This document shows positions 17,245 through 25,114 of a stretch of DNA of 64,000 nucleotides, piece by piece. The translations under genes were made by a program, and so were the position numbers. A model generated the notes under the pieces. That model did no database searches and was not told where the DNA came from. It saw nothing but the letters and a program-made list of their open reading frames with translations. Source of the stretch: an uncultured Oscillibacter sp. (GTDB lineage Bacteria; Bacillota; Clostridia; Oscillospirales; Oscillospiraceae); assembly GCA_905200545.1 (NCBI GenBank), contig CAJKKQ010000006.1:75426-139425 (forward strand). Reading direction: 5' to 3'. The first letter of the stretch is position 1. Each line of letters opens with the position of its first letter.

Positions 17245-17274
17245 AAAAAATCCCGCGCCCGAAAGGGCGCGGGA
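17245..17274 (-). terminator. terminator of the 17291-17962 membrane-protein gene
   Basis: A 10-bp GC-rich stem (17251-17260 / 17265-17274, GAAA loop) followed on the minus strand by TTTTTT. Confidence 0.85.
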
Positions 17275-17290
17275 GGGGATATACCGAAGG

Positions 17291-17962
17291 TTAGGGGATC
17301 TTTTCAGGAAAGGCAATGATTTTCTTTAAATATTGGAAAAACAAGAGGTAATATATGCCGTATACAGCCGCCATGAATATTGTGGCCAGCCAGTTTGCGG
17401 CGGCCAGGCCCAGGACAGCATCCCAGCAGTCGCCGGGCGGTACTTCCGACAAAAGAAAATAGGAGGCCATAATGAGGAGCGGCGCTGCCAGCCAACTGCC
17501 GGAGATGATATATCCCCGGAAAAACCGGGTGGTATTGAAAAAGCCGGTGCCGTCTTCCAGATCCTGAATCCAGTGTTCCCATTCTATGGATTTCCAGCCT
17601 CCCGGCCCTTGGGGTACCAGCGCATTGATCTTGTTTTCCAGACACTTGGTATAGCAGCCGAACCGGGTCCGGCGGTAGATCAGATCAATCCAGAGAAGTC
17701 CCAGAAACATCACCAGGCACGGCAGGGCCAAAAAGAAAAAGAAAATTTCGATATTCTTGGGGATTGCCGCGGAAAATGTAGCCGCGGCGGCAATCAGGGC
17801 TGCCAGAGCGGAGAAAGAGATCATCGCCAGCTCAATCTGATGGGTTTCATTGTGCTGCGCCTCAGCACGCAGGGTGGTATACTCCGTCAGAAGGACTTGC
17901 AGGAGTTCCTTGTGCTGCTGCTCCGTAAGCTCTACCGGCGGGGCGGGTGAAGGTGAAGACAT
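17291..17962 (-). CDS. membrane protein of unknown function
   Basis: 223 residues: a cytoplasmic, Gln/Glu-rich helical N-terminus (residues ~10-45), a pair of membrane helices (~47-100), a soluble middle with Trp-rich EWEHWIQDLEDGTGFF, and a second helix pair at the C-terminus (~155-210). ATG 17962 follows GGAAGGAGG. The family is not recognised. The layout resembles small four-helix effector or sensor membrane proteins. Confidence 0.75.
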   Translation of the reverse strand: MSSPSPAPPVELTEQQHKELLQVLLTEYTTLRAEAQHNETHQIELAMISFSALAALIAAAATFSAAIPKNIEIFFFFLALPCLVMFLGLLWIDLIYRRTRFGCYTKCLENKINALVPQGPGGWKSIEWEHWIQDLEDGTGFFNTTRFFRGYIISGSWLAAPLLIMASYFLLSEVPPGDCWDAVLGLAAANWLATIFMAAVYGIYYLLFFQYLKKIIAFPEKIP

Positions 17963-18044
17963 GGGGCGGCCTCCTTCCGTGCAGGATTGTCTCCTAAAAT
18001 TATACAAAAACTTCCATGAAAGAACAACCGTTTTTTCCCAATTC

Positions 18045-18085
18045 AAAAACAAGACCCGCTCTGCCTTTTGAGGAGAGCGGGTCTT
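18045..18085 (-). terminator. terminator of thiW-thiM operon
   Basis: A 12-bp stem (18051-18062 / 18074-18085) followed on the minus strand by GTTTTTG. Confidence 0.8.
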
Positions 18086-18120
18086 ATAAAAATATTCAAA
18101 AAGGGATTCTGCCTGGGGTT

Positions 18121-18933
18121 TTACGGCAGATCCACCTGCTCCGCCTGGGCCAGAGATGCGCACCGCTCCGGGGTCAGGGTGCCGGCGGCGTCCAGCAGCG
18201 CCGTGTGGAAGCTGCCGGGGCCCCGTCCGGCGGCTGCTGTCTCTGCCTGCCGGGAGCAGGCCTTCCAGAAAGCGGAGGCTGTGAGGGCGGCGGTGAGAGG
18301 GTCGGGAGCCACGGCGGCAAAGGCGCCGCAGAGCACCGAGAGCATGCATCCCGTCCCGGTGAGGCGGGACATGAGGTCGCTGCCCCCGCCCACCTGCCAG
18401 GCGGTGACGCCGTCCGTAATGAGATCCTGGGGGCCGGAGAGCAGAACCACGCATTGGCGCTGCCGGGCCAGGTTCACGGCGGCGGCCAGACGATCCGCCG
18501 GTGCGGCGGGCAGGGGGCTGTCCACCCCCACCTCCCGGCTGGCCTGGTGGAGCAGTGCCTGGGCCTCTCCCAAATTCACCCGCAAAATGGCCGGAGGAAA
18601 CAGCCGGATGATCTCCTCCACCCGCTCCAGCCGCCAGGGGTTGCCCCCCACACCCACCGGATCCAGCACCGTGGGCTGTTTGGCGGCGGAGCAGGCCTTG
18701 GCGCACAGGAGGCAGGCGTCGAACCGGGCCTGGTCCGGTGTGCCGGTGTTGAGCACCGTGGCGGCGCTGGCGGCGGTGATGGTGGCCATCTCCTCCGGGG
18801 CCTGGGCCATGATGGGGCTGGCGCCCACCGCCAGCACCAGGTTGGCGCAGTCGTTGGCGGAGACGATGTTGGAGATGCAGTGGATCAGGGGACGCGTGCG
18901 CGCCACCCGGTCAAGGATGGAAAAATCCAGCAT
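18121..18933 (-). CDS. thiM: hydroxyethylthiazole kinase
   Basis: 270 residues of the ribokinase-like ThiM family: PLIHCISNIVSANDCANLVLAVGASPIM, DPVGVGGNPWR and the anion-hole/ATP motif LTGTGCMLS. It phosphorylates 4-methyl-5-hydroxyethylthiazole (HET) for thiamin phosphate synthesis. It lies 23 nt after thiW, a predicted HET importer, so import and kinase form one TPP-controlled unit. ATG 18933 follows GGAGG. Confidence 0.94.
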   Translation of the reverse strand: MLDFSILDRVARTRPLIHCISNIVSANDCANLVLAVGASPIMAQAPEEMATITAASAATVLNTGTPDQARFDACLLCAKACSAAKQPTVLDPVGVGGNPWRLERVEEIIRLFPPAILRVNLGEAQALLHQASREVGVDSPLPAAPADRLAAAVNLARQRQCVVLLSGPQDLITDGVTAWQVGGGSDLMSRLTGTGCMLSVLCGAFAAVAPDPLTAALTASAFWKACSRQAETAAAGRGPGSFHTALLDAAGTLTPERCASLAQAEQVDLP

Positions 18934-18956
18934 GGAAAACCTCCGGAATCAAGTTC

Positions 18957-19475
18957 TCAGTGCTGCAAAGAGGCCTGCATGGTGCGCAGGGCGCCGCTCT
19001 TCTTCAGGGCTCCCACCAGCACGCCGGCGATGATGGATCCGCCCACCGTGGATACCAGGAAGGGCACCACATAGGCGGTGTAGCCGATGCTACCGGCCAC
19101 CACGCCCATAAAGGCAATGGCAATGGGATAGGACAGCAGCCCTCCGATAATGCCGGTGCCGAAGACCTCGGCGCAGAGAGTGGCAGGCAGGTTCTGGGTT
19201 TTCTTGTACATCAGGCCGCACAGCAGGGCGCCGCACATGCTGCCCGGAAAGGCCAGCAGGCTCCCCAGGCCCAGGAGGTTGCGCAGGACGCTGGCCACAA
19301 AGGCGGCGGCCAGGCCGTACCCCGGCCCCAGAAACACGGCGCACAGGATATTCACCATGTGCTGCACAGGAGCGCACTTGCTGGAGAACACCGGGAAAGA
19401 GAACATGCTGCCCACCACGGCCACGGCACACAGCATACCCGTCAGGGCCAGTTTCTTGACAAAACTGTGATTCAT
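18957..19475 (-). CDS. thiW: ThiW, predicted thiazole-precursor ECF transporter S component
   Basis: 172 residues, about five or six hydrophobic helices (KLALTGMLCAVAVVGSMFSFPVF, GPGYGLAAAFVASVLRNLLG). ThiW proteins sit with thiM under TPP riboswitches and are predicted to capture HET for an energy-coupling-factor module encoded elsewhere. ATG 19475 has AAAGGAG upstream. The start lies about 275 nt beyond the riboswitch terminator. Confidence 0.88.
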   Translation of the reverse strand: MNHSFVKKLALTGMLCAVAVVGSMFSFPVFSSKCAPVQHMVNILCAVFLGPGYGLAAAFVASVLRNLLGLGSLLAFPGSMCGALLCGLMYKKTQNLPATLCAEVFGTGIIGGLLSYPIAIAFMGVVAGSIGYTAYVVPFLVSTVGGSIIAGVLVGALKKSGALRTMQASLQH

Positions 19476-19751
19476 ATAATTCGACTCCTTTGAAAAATGA
19501 GTGGCAGGGAGAAAACGAAAGACGCGCAGCGTTTTCCCCTTGCATGGCAAGGCGCAGACGGCCGCGCCGCCTGCTGTGGAAACTTCGGTCGAGGCTCCCT
19601 GGCCTCCTCTCACGCCGGAACACGGCTTCCCATCGCTGCGTTTTCGGCCCGGACACAGGGCGCTCCCCCTCTGTCCGCTCCCGGTTTCCCGGGACGCCGC
19701 TCTCTTCTCCCGCAACACGTCCTTTCCCATCAAAGTCATCATTTTGGCATC
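19476..19751 (-). other. long thiW 5' untranslated region, no gene seen
   Basis: About 275 nt between the riboswitch terminator and thiW. No reading frame here looks like a protein. The only feature I can name is a small hairpin (19511-19517 / 19530-19536) close to the thiW ribosome binding site. Confidence 0.5.
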
Positions 19752-19780
19752 AAAAAAACCGCAGGACACAGGGCCCGCGG
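19752..19780 (-). terminator. intrinsic terminator of thiW TPP riboswitch
   Basis: On the minus strand, CCGCGGG pairs with CCTGCGG and is followed by TTTTTTT, immediately after the aptamer. It fits transcription attenuation by TPP. Confidence 0.7.
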
Positions 19781-19792
19781 CGAAGCTCCGAT

Positions 19793-19880
19793 GTCACTTC
19801 CTGTATCGGCATTGCCCGTATCAGGTTCGGAGGGTCGAAGCGGGACGCTTCCTCTCAGCCTTGCGGCTCCCCTGTGGTTT
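19793..19880 (-). ncRNA. TPP riboswitch upstream of thiW-thiM
   Basis: The minus strand carries the THI-box core: CAGGGGAGCC, GGCTGAGAGG, GACCCTCCGAACCTGAT, GGGCAATGCCG and ACAGGAAG, in the correct order and spacing for the TPP aptamer. A terminator follows at once, so high TPP should stop transcription before thiW. Confidence 0.95.
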
Positions 19881-19888
19881 TCGGCCTC

Positions 19889-19918
19889 ATTCTACATCCC
19901 CCGCCGGGGACGTGTCAA
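19889..19918 (-). promoter_or_regulatory. promoter of thiW-thiM
   Basis: TTGACA (19913-19918), 18-nt spacer, TAGAAT (19889-19894) on the minus strand, directly before the aptamer. Confidence 0.75.
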
Positions 19919-19950
19919 GGACCTTTTTGTGAAAAAATCCGCAAACCCTC

Positions 19951-19979
19951 TTGCAATGGCGGAGCCGGGGGAGTAAAAT
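19951..19979 (+). promoter_or_regulatory. promoter of thiE operon
   Basis: TTGCAA (19951-19956), 17-nt spacer, TAAAAT (19974-19979), directly before the second aptamer. Confidence 0.75.
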
Positions 19980-19990
19980 AACGGCAACTG

Positions 19991-20085
19991 AACAACGGGG
20001 AGTCCGTGTTGACGGGCTGAGAGTAAGCCGGAAAGGCTTTGACCCATGACCTGATTTGGATCATGCCAACGTAGGGAAATCATAA
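19991..20085 (+). ncRNA. TPP riboswitch upstream of thiE operon
   Basis: A second complete THI-box: ACGGGGAGTCCG, GGGCTGAGAGTAAGCC, TTTGACCCATGACCTGAT, GATCATGCCAACG and TAGGGAA. The usual TAATGCC block reads TCATGCC. It is followed by an intrinsic terminator at 20095-20133. It faces away from the thiW aptamer, about 110 nt apart. Confidence 0.96.
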
Positions 20086-20094
20086 GGCAGTTTG

Positions 20095-20133
20095 CCGCGG
20101 ACCACCGAATTTGGCGAGTCCGCGGATTTTTTT
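20095..20133 (+). terminator. intrinsic terminator of thiE TPP riboswitch
   Basis: CCGCGGAC (20095-20102) pairs with GTCCGCGG (20118-20125), then ATTTTTTT. It lies between aptamer and thiE. Confidence 0.85.
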
Positions 20134-20191
20134 GTAGAAAATGCAGCGGCAGATCCGGCAAAAGGGCCGGATGCGCGGGAAAGGAACATCT

Positions 20192-20833
20192 ATGAAGATC
20201 GAAGGAGTAAAGCTGCGGCTCTATGCCGTGACGGACCGGGCCTGGGCGGCGGACGAGGACGCCCTTATGGACCAGATCGCCGCCGCCATCGACGGCGGTG
20301 CAGGCATCGTGCAGCTGCGGGAAAAGCATTTGGATCACGACGCCTTTTTGAAAGAGGCGGAGCGCTTTGTGGCGCTGTGCCGGGAAAAGGGCGTCATCAG
20401 CATCATCAACGACGCGGTGGACATCGCCGCCGCCGTGGGCGCCGACGGAGTCCATGTGGGCCAGTCGGACCTGGCGGCAGGCCGGGCCCGGGAGGTCCTG
20501 GGACCGGACAAGCTCATCGGGGTCTCCGCCCACTCCGTGGAAGAGGCCCTGGCGGCCCAGGCCGCCGGCGCGGACTATCTGGGCGTTGGGGCCGCCTTTG
20601 TGACGGGCACCAAGGCCGACGCCGCTCCCATCTCCCGGGATACCATCCGGGCCATTACAGCGGCGGTGGACATCCCCGTGGTGGCCATCGGCGGCATCAG
20701 CCGGGACAACATCACGGAGCTTGCCGGCTGCGGATTGGACGGTGTGGCGGTGGTCTCCGCCCTCTTCGCCCAAAAGGATGTGAAGACGGCGGCCAAGGAG
20801 CTTTACGCCCTCTCGGAGTCCATCGCCCGGTAA
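20192..20833 (+). CDS. thiE: thiamin phosphate synthase
   Basis: 213-residue TIM barrel with IVQLREKHLD, INDAVDIAAAVGADGVHVGQSD, VSAHSVEEA and VVAIGGIS motifs. It joins HMP-pyrophosphate and HET-phosphate to thiamin phosphate. ATG 20192 follows GAAAGGAAC. First gene behind the second TPP riboswitch. Confidence 0.96.
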   Translation: MKIEGVKLRLYAVTDRAWAADEDALMDQIAAAIDGGAGIVQLREKHLDHDAFLKEAERFVALCREKGVISIINDAVDIAAAVGADGVHVGQSDLAAGRAREVLGPDKLIGVSAHSVEEALAAQAAGADYLGVGAAFVTGTKADAAPISRDTIRAITAAVDIPVVAIGGISRDNITELAGCGLDGVAVVSALFAQKDVKTAAKELYALSESIAR

Positions 20834-20853
20834 GGGCTTTTTACATCGTCCTC

Positions 20854-21058
20854 ACTCGGCGAAAGCCCCGCTTTCGCCGAAGAAGGAGGAAATTCCCCGT
20901 CCGGGGTCGCTTTCCGCGGCAGCGGGAAGCGGAGCGGTAAGGGAAAACGCAACTCCCGTCCCAACTCGGCGAAAGCCGTGCTTTCGCCGAAGAAGGAGGA
21001 AATTTCCCGTCTTGCGAAGCTTTCTGCGATAAGCGGGAAGCGGAGCGGTAAGGGAAAT
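20854..21058. repeat. two tandem copies of a ~100-nt structured repeat
   Basis: Copies begin at 20854 and 20964 (period 110 nt). Each holds a perfect hairpin (TCGGCGAAAGC...GCTTTCGCCGA), an AAGAAGGAGGAAATT block, a GCGGGAAGCGGAGCGGTAAGGGAAA block and variable sequence between. The A+T block at the start (GGAAATTTCCC) pairs with the end (AGGGAAATTTCC) in copy 2. It fills the thiE-thiD gap, and no protein-like frame is seen. Confidence 0.8.
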
Positions 21059-21140
21059 TTCCGACGTGCGGTACATTGGGGGCACCACCTTGTATCGCTT
21101 TATAAAATCAATGGCTGTGCACAAGAGAAAGGAGAACAAC

Positions 21141-21938
21141 ATGAAAACAGCATTGACAATCGCTGGAAGCGATTCCAGCGGAGGCGCCGGGATCCAGGCA
21201 GACATCAAGACCATGACGGCCAACGGCGTATTCGCCATGAGCGCTGTCACGGCCCTCACTGCCCAGAATACCACCGGCGTCACAGACATCCTGGAGGCTA
21301 CGCCCTCCTTCCTGGCAGCGGAGCTGGACGCCGTGTTCACCGACATCTTCCCCGACGCGGTGAAGATCGGCATGGTCTCCTCGGCGGACCTCATTCGTGT
21401 GATTGCCCAGAAGCTGCGCCAGTACGGCGCGGGGCACATCGTGGTGGACCCGGTGATGGTGGCCACCTCCGGGGCAAAGCTTTTGAAGGACGATGCCCGG
21501 GAGACGCTGATGGAGGAGCTGCTGCCTCTTGCGGAGGTGGTGACGCCCAACATCCCGGAGGCAGAGCTCCTTGCCGGCATGACCATCACCTCTCCTGCGG
21601 ACATGGAGACCGCCGCCCGCACCATCGGCGAGCGGTACGGCTGCGCCGTGCTCTGCAAGGGCGGCCACAATCTCAACGACGCCAACGACCTTTTGTGGAA
21701 GGACGGCACCCTCCGCTGGTTCAACGGACGGCGCATCGACAACCCCAACACCCACGGCACCGGCTGCACCCTCTCCAGCGCCATTGCCTCCAACCTGGCC
21801 AAGGGCTATGACCTGGAGACGGCAGTGGAGCGGGCAAAGGCCTTTCTCTCCGGCGCCCTGGCGGCCCAGCTGGATCTGGGCCACGGCTCCGGCCCCATGG
21901 ACCACATGTTTGGGCTCAGAGGGGAGTTTGTGGAATGA
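21141..21938 (+). CDS. thiD: bifunctional HMP kinase / HMP-phosphate kinase
   Basis: 265 residues: ALTIAGSDSSGGAGIQADIKT, the DPVMVATSG block and NTHGTGCTLSSAIAS are the ribokinase-fold HMP-P kinase signatures. It makes HMP pyrophosphate for ThiE. ATG 21141 follows AAAGGAG. Its stop overlaps the thiT start (ATGA). Confidence 0.95.
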   Translation: MKTALTIAGSDSSGGAGIQADIKTMTANGVFAMSAVTALTAQNTTGVTDILEATPSFLAAELDAVFTDIFPDAVKIGMVSSADLIRVIAQKLRQYGAGHIVVDPVMVATSGAKLLKDDARETLMEELLPLAEVVTPNIPEAELLAGMTITSPADMETAARTIGERYGCAVLCKGGHNLNDANDLLWKDGTLRWFNGRRIDNPNTHGTGCTLSSAIASNLAKGYDLETAVERAKAFLSGALAAQLDLGHGSGPMDHMFGLRGEFVE

Positions 21939-22546
21939 TCTCTTCTGTCATCACTGCCGTGTTCGCGGTGGCCTATTTGCTGGCTACGGTGATTTTGTGC
22001 AGAGGGGTGAAGCTCAACGCCAGGGCATTGTGCCTGGGAGGCGTGATCTGCGCATTGACGTTGGTGCTGGCCACCATCCGCATTCCCCTGCCCACGGGCT
22101 CCAATATCACCTGCGGATCCTGGATCCCCCTGATGCTGCTGGCGCTGGTGTATGACTACCGGCTCGCCATGCTGACGGGCTGGGTGTGCGGCATTCTTGC
22201 CATGATCCTGATCCCCGGCTGGCAGGCAGTCCACTGGGCACAGATTTTCGTCCAGCAGCTGGTGTGCTTCTCCTGCCTGGGCTACGCCGGCGTCTTCGGC
22301 AGCGACAAGCGCTGGAAGATCCTGTGCGGCATGGCCCTGGCGGTGGCCATCCGCTGCGTGGGCCACGTGCTCAGCGGCGTGATCTTTTACTCCCAGAACG
22401 CCTGGGACGGCTGGGGCGCCTGGGGTTACAGCCTGGCCTACAACTCCTCCCGTCTGGTGGAGGGGATCCTCAGTATCCTCATTGTGTCGCTGCTGCCCCT
22501 GAAACTCATGCGGCGGAGCATGCGCAAGGAAGGAGGCGTGGCATGA
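21935..22546 (+). CDS. thiT: energy-coupled thiamin transporter S component
   Basis: 203 residues, about six membrane helices, with IRIPLPTGSNITCGSWIPLMLLALVYDYRLAMLTGW, a ThiT-like substrate-binding region. It captures thiamin for a shared ECF module, whose energising genes are not in the window. It overlaps thiD and tenA by 4 nt each, so the three are translationally coupled. Confidence 0.88.
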   Translation: MISSVITAVFAVAYLLATVILCRGVKLNARALCLGGVICALTLVLATIRIPLPTGSNITCGSWIPLMLLALVYDYRLAMLTGWVCGILAMILIPGWQAVHWAQIFVQQLVCFSCLGYAGVFGSDKRWKILCGMALAVAIRCVGHVLSGVIFYSQNAWDGWGAWGYSLAYNSSRLVEGILSILIVSLLPLKLMRRSMRKEGGVA

Positions 22547-23205
22547 GCACGGTAGAAAGACTCTTGAAAGCAACGGAGGATATCTGGGCAGGGTATCATG
22601 AAAAGCCCTTTGTCCAGGGGCTTAAGGACGGCACCCTGGATGTGAAGAAGTTCCGCCGCTACATCATCCAGGACTACTGGTATCTCATGGACTATACCAA
22701 GGTGTTTGCCGTGGGCGTGGCCAAGAGCAAGAGTGTGGAGGTCATGAAGCTCTTCGCCAAGTACATCCAGGCCATCCTGGACGGCGAGGTCAACGTCCAC
22801 AACGGCTATATGGCCGACTTCGGCATCACCCAGGAGGAGCTGGACCACACTCCCATCGCCCAGGATAACCGCTCCTATACCTCCTATATGCTCAGCGTAG
22901 CCTACAAAGGCGGCGAGGCCGAGGTGCTCACCGCCATCTTCTCCTGCGCCTACAGCTACGAGGTCATCGCCCGCCGGATCGTGGAAGAGCGCCCGGATGC
23001 CCCCAACCATCCCCTGTACGGCCGCTGGGTGCGGGGCTATATCACCGAGCGCTACACCGGGAATAATGTGATCCTCAAGGACATGCTGGAACGTCTGACG
23101 GCGGACTATACGGAAGCCCAGCTGCGGGAGCTGGAGGAGATCTTCACCGCCTGCTCCCGGTACGAGGCCTCCTTCTGGGACATGGCCTGGGAGGAGCGGG
23201 ACTGA
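22543..23205 (+). CDS. tenA: TenA aminopyrimidine aminohydrolase
   Basis: 220-residue all-helical TenA protein with the catalytic cysteine region AIFSCAYSYEVIA and C-terminal EASFWDMAWEE. TenA hydrolyses aminomethyl-aminopyrimidine from degraded thiamin to HMP, feeding ThiD. ATG 22543 overlaps thiT. Confidence 0.94.
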   Translation: MSTVERLLKATEDIWAGYHEKPFVQGLKDGTLDVKKFRRYIIQDYWYLMDYTKVFAVGVAKSKSVEVMKLFAKYIQAILDGEVNVHNGYMADFGITQEELDHTPIAQDNRSYTSYMLSVAYKGGEAEVLTAIFSCAYSYEVIARRIVEERPDAPNHPLYGRWVRGYITERYTGNNVILKDMLERLTADYTEAQLRELEEIFTACSRYEASFWDMAWEERD

Positions 23206-23250
23206 GCGCCCGCTGCTGCGCGAACAGGCTATCGTGAGAAAGGAGTAGAT

Positions 23251-24426
23251 ATGAAAAAGACCTCTACCTTCCAAAACAGTCTCATCTGGTTCGGCGCCGG
23301 TGTCTCCCTGGCGGAGATCCTCACCGGCACCTCCTTTGCCCCTCTGGGCATGGCCAAGGGCTTTGCCGCTATCGTCCTGGGACACATCATCGGCTGCGCC
23401 CTCTTTTTCCTGGCGGGCCTCATCGGCGGCCGCACCGGCCGCAGCGCCATGGAGACGGTGAAGATGTCCTTCGGCCACACCGGCGGCCTCCTCTTCGCCT
23501 TTTTGAACGTCCTCCAGCTGGTGGGCTGGACCGCCATCATGATCTATGACGGGGCCCTGGCCATCGGCGGCATCTTCGACGCCGGGCGCTGGATCTGGTG
23601 CCTGGTGATCGGCGGGCTCATCATCGTGTGGATCCTGGTGGGCATCACCAACCTGGGGCTCATCAACAAGATCTCCATGGCGGCCCTGTTTATTCTGACA
23701 TTGGTGCTGTGCAAGGTGATCTTCTTCTCCGGCGCTCCCGCAGGGGGCGACCTGGGCGAGGCCATGAGCTTCGGCGCGGCGGTGGAGCTGGCGGTGGCCA
23801 TGCCCCTTTCCTGGCTGCCGCTGATCTCCGACTACACCCGGGAGGCGGAAAAGCCCTTCCAGGCCACCCTGGCCAGCACCCTCACCTACGGGGTGGTCTC
23901 CTGCTGGATGTACGTCATCGGCATGGGCGCCGCCATCTACACCGGGGAGTACGACATTGCCCAGATCATGGTGAAGGCGGGCCTGGGTATCGCCGCGTTG
24001 GTGATCCTGGTGCTCTCCACCGTCACCACCACCTTTCTGGACGCCTGGTCCGCCGGCATCTCCGCCGAGTCCCTGAGCAGCAAGCTCAACGGAAAGTGGA
24101 CGGCGGTGGTGGTCAGCGTGGTGGGCATCGCCGGGGCCGTTCTCTTCCCCATGGACGACATCACGGGCTTCCTCTACCTCATCGGTTCCGTGTTCGCCCC
24201 TATGATCGCCGTGCAGATCGCCGACCACTTCCTGCTGCGCCGGGATTCCTTCGGCGTGAGCTTCGATGTGCGCAACCTCATCATCTGGCTGGTGGGCTTC
24301 ATCCTCTACCGGCTGCTGATGAATGTGGATATCGTGGTGGGCTACACCCTGGTGGACATGGTCATCACCGTGGCGCTGTGCCTCATCGTGGACCGCCTGG
24401 TCCCCAGGAAGGCCGCGGCCAGATAA
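23251..24426 (+). CDS. cytX: CytX-type HMP transporter (NCS1 family)
   Basis: 391 residues with ~12 membrane helices of the NCS1 nucleobase:cation symporter fold (LIWFGAGVSLAEILTGTSFAPLG, AVAMPLSWLPLISDYTREAEKP). Homologues next to thiD/tenA are predicted hydroxymethylpyrimidine importers, and this position supports that. GAAAGGAG lies before ATG 23251. Last gene of the thi operon. Confidence 0.9.
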   Translation: MKKTSTFQNSLIWFGAGVSLAEILTGTSFAPLGMAKGFAAIVLGHIIGCALFFLAGLIGGRTGRSAMETVKMSFGHTGGLLFAFLNVLQLVGWTAIMIYDGALAIGGIFDAGRWIWCLVIGGLIIVWILVGITNLGLINKISMAALFILTLVLCKVIFFSGAPAGGDLGEAMSFGAAVELAVAMPLSWLPLISDYTREAEKPFQATLASTLTYGVVSCWMYVIGMGAAIYTGEYDIAQIMVKAGLGIAALVILVLSTVTTTFLDAWSAGISAESLSSKLNGKWTAVVVSVVGIAGAVLFPMDDITGFLYLIGSVFAPMIAVQIADHFLLRRDSFGVSFDVRNLIIWLVGFILYRLLMNVDIVVGYTLVDMVITVALCLIVDRLVPRKAAAR

Positions 24427-24440
24427 ACGGCATTCCCTTT

Positions 24441-24667
24441 CGCCCGGGACGGCATGCGCCGTCCTGGGCTCAGCCTGTCGAAAAAGTCTTTTCGACAGGC
24501 TGAGCAAGTTTTTTGAAACTTTTTTGAGTTTCAAAAAACGATTGATTCAAAACGAAAGGAACCCCTCCTGGGTTCCTCTCGTAACTCTCTTCCTTCCCGT
24601 CGCGCAAGATCTCCGGTTTGATCGACAGTCTCCGCCCGGGACGGCATGCGCCGTCCCGGGCTTTTTT
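24441..24667. repeat. hairpin cluster bounded by duplicated terminator
   Basis: The same palindrome (GCCCGGGACGGCATGCGCCG..) occurs at 24441-24470 and 24633-24662, one mismatch apart; only the second has TTTTTT and is a good terminator. Between them lie a 16-bp inverted repeat (24469-24484 / 24489-24504), a 13-bp inverted repeat (24508-24520 / 24527-24539) and a smaller hairpin near 24558-24576. The rest of the gap to 24885 shows no gene. Confidence 0.8.
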
Positions 24668-24885
24668 CGCGTCCGGTGGACGGTTTTCGCCTGTGAACGT
24701 CACCATCCGTCCACTTCCTGCCGGAATTTCCAAAATCCATGAAAAATCTCCCCGCTGTCGACACGTTCAGACAGAATCCACCGCCCCAAATGTGTATGAT
24801 ACAGAGGAAACATCAATATCTTGTGGAGCCGGAGAGACTGCGCGCCCAAGATGACGCGCTGCCTTCCCAGAAAGGACGGACGAAT

Positions 24886-25038
24886 ATGGAACCCATCTCC
24901 AAGGAATACCTGCTGCTGTTCAATGCCATCACCGACGCCCAGGAGAGCCTGGACCGGATCCGCGCGGAGCTGCTGTGCGCCCAGCAGCGGGCGGAGGAGC
25001 TGTATCTGGCGCAGAGCGGAGAACGGGAAACGGCGTAA
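24886..25038 (+). CDS. small coiled-coil protein (50 residues)
   Basis: MEPISKEYLLLFNAITDA is followed by an amphipathic helix with Leu/Ile heptads ending AEELYLAQSGE. AGAAAGGACGGA precedes ATG 24886. Similar tiny helical proteins are frequent in Clostridia, but I know no function. Confidence 0.65.
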   Translation: MEPISKEYLLLFNAITDAQESLDRIRAELLCAQQRAEELYLAQSGERETA

Positions 25039-25114
25039 GAGCGGCGTGTTGCATTTGCCTGTGGCACCGGGGAAGCAAATATGGTATCCTTGAGAAAAAA
25101 CACCGGAGGGACCT

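Noticed and set aside
20854..21058. CRISPR array
   Set aside because: Only two long copies of about 100 nt with internal hairpins, no short repeats or unique spacers, and no cas genes.
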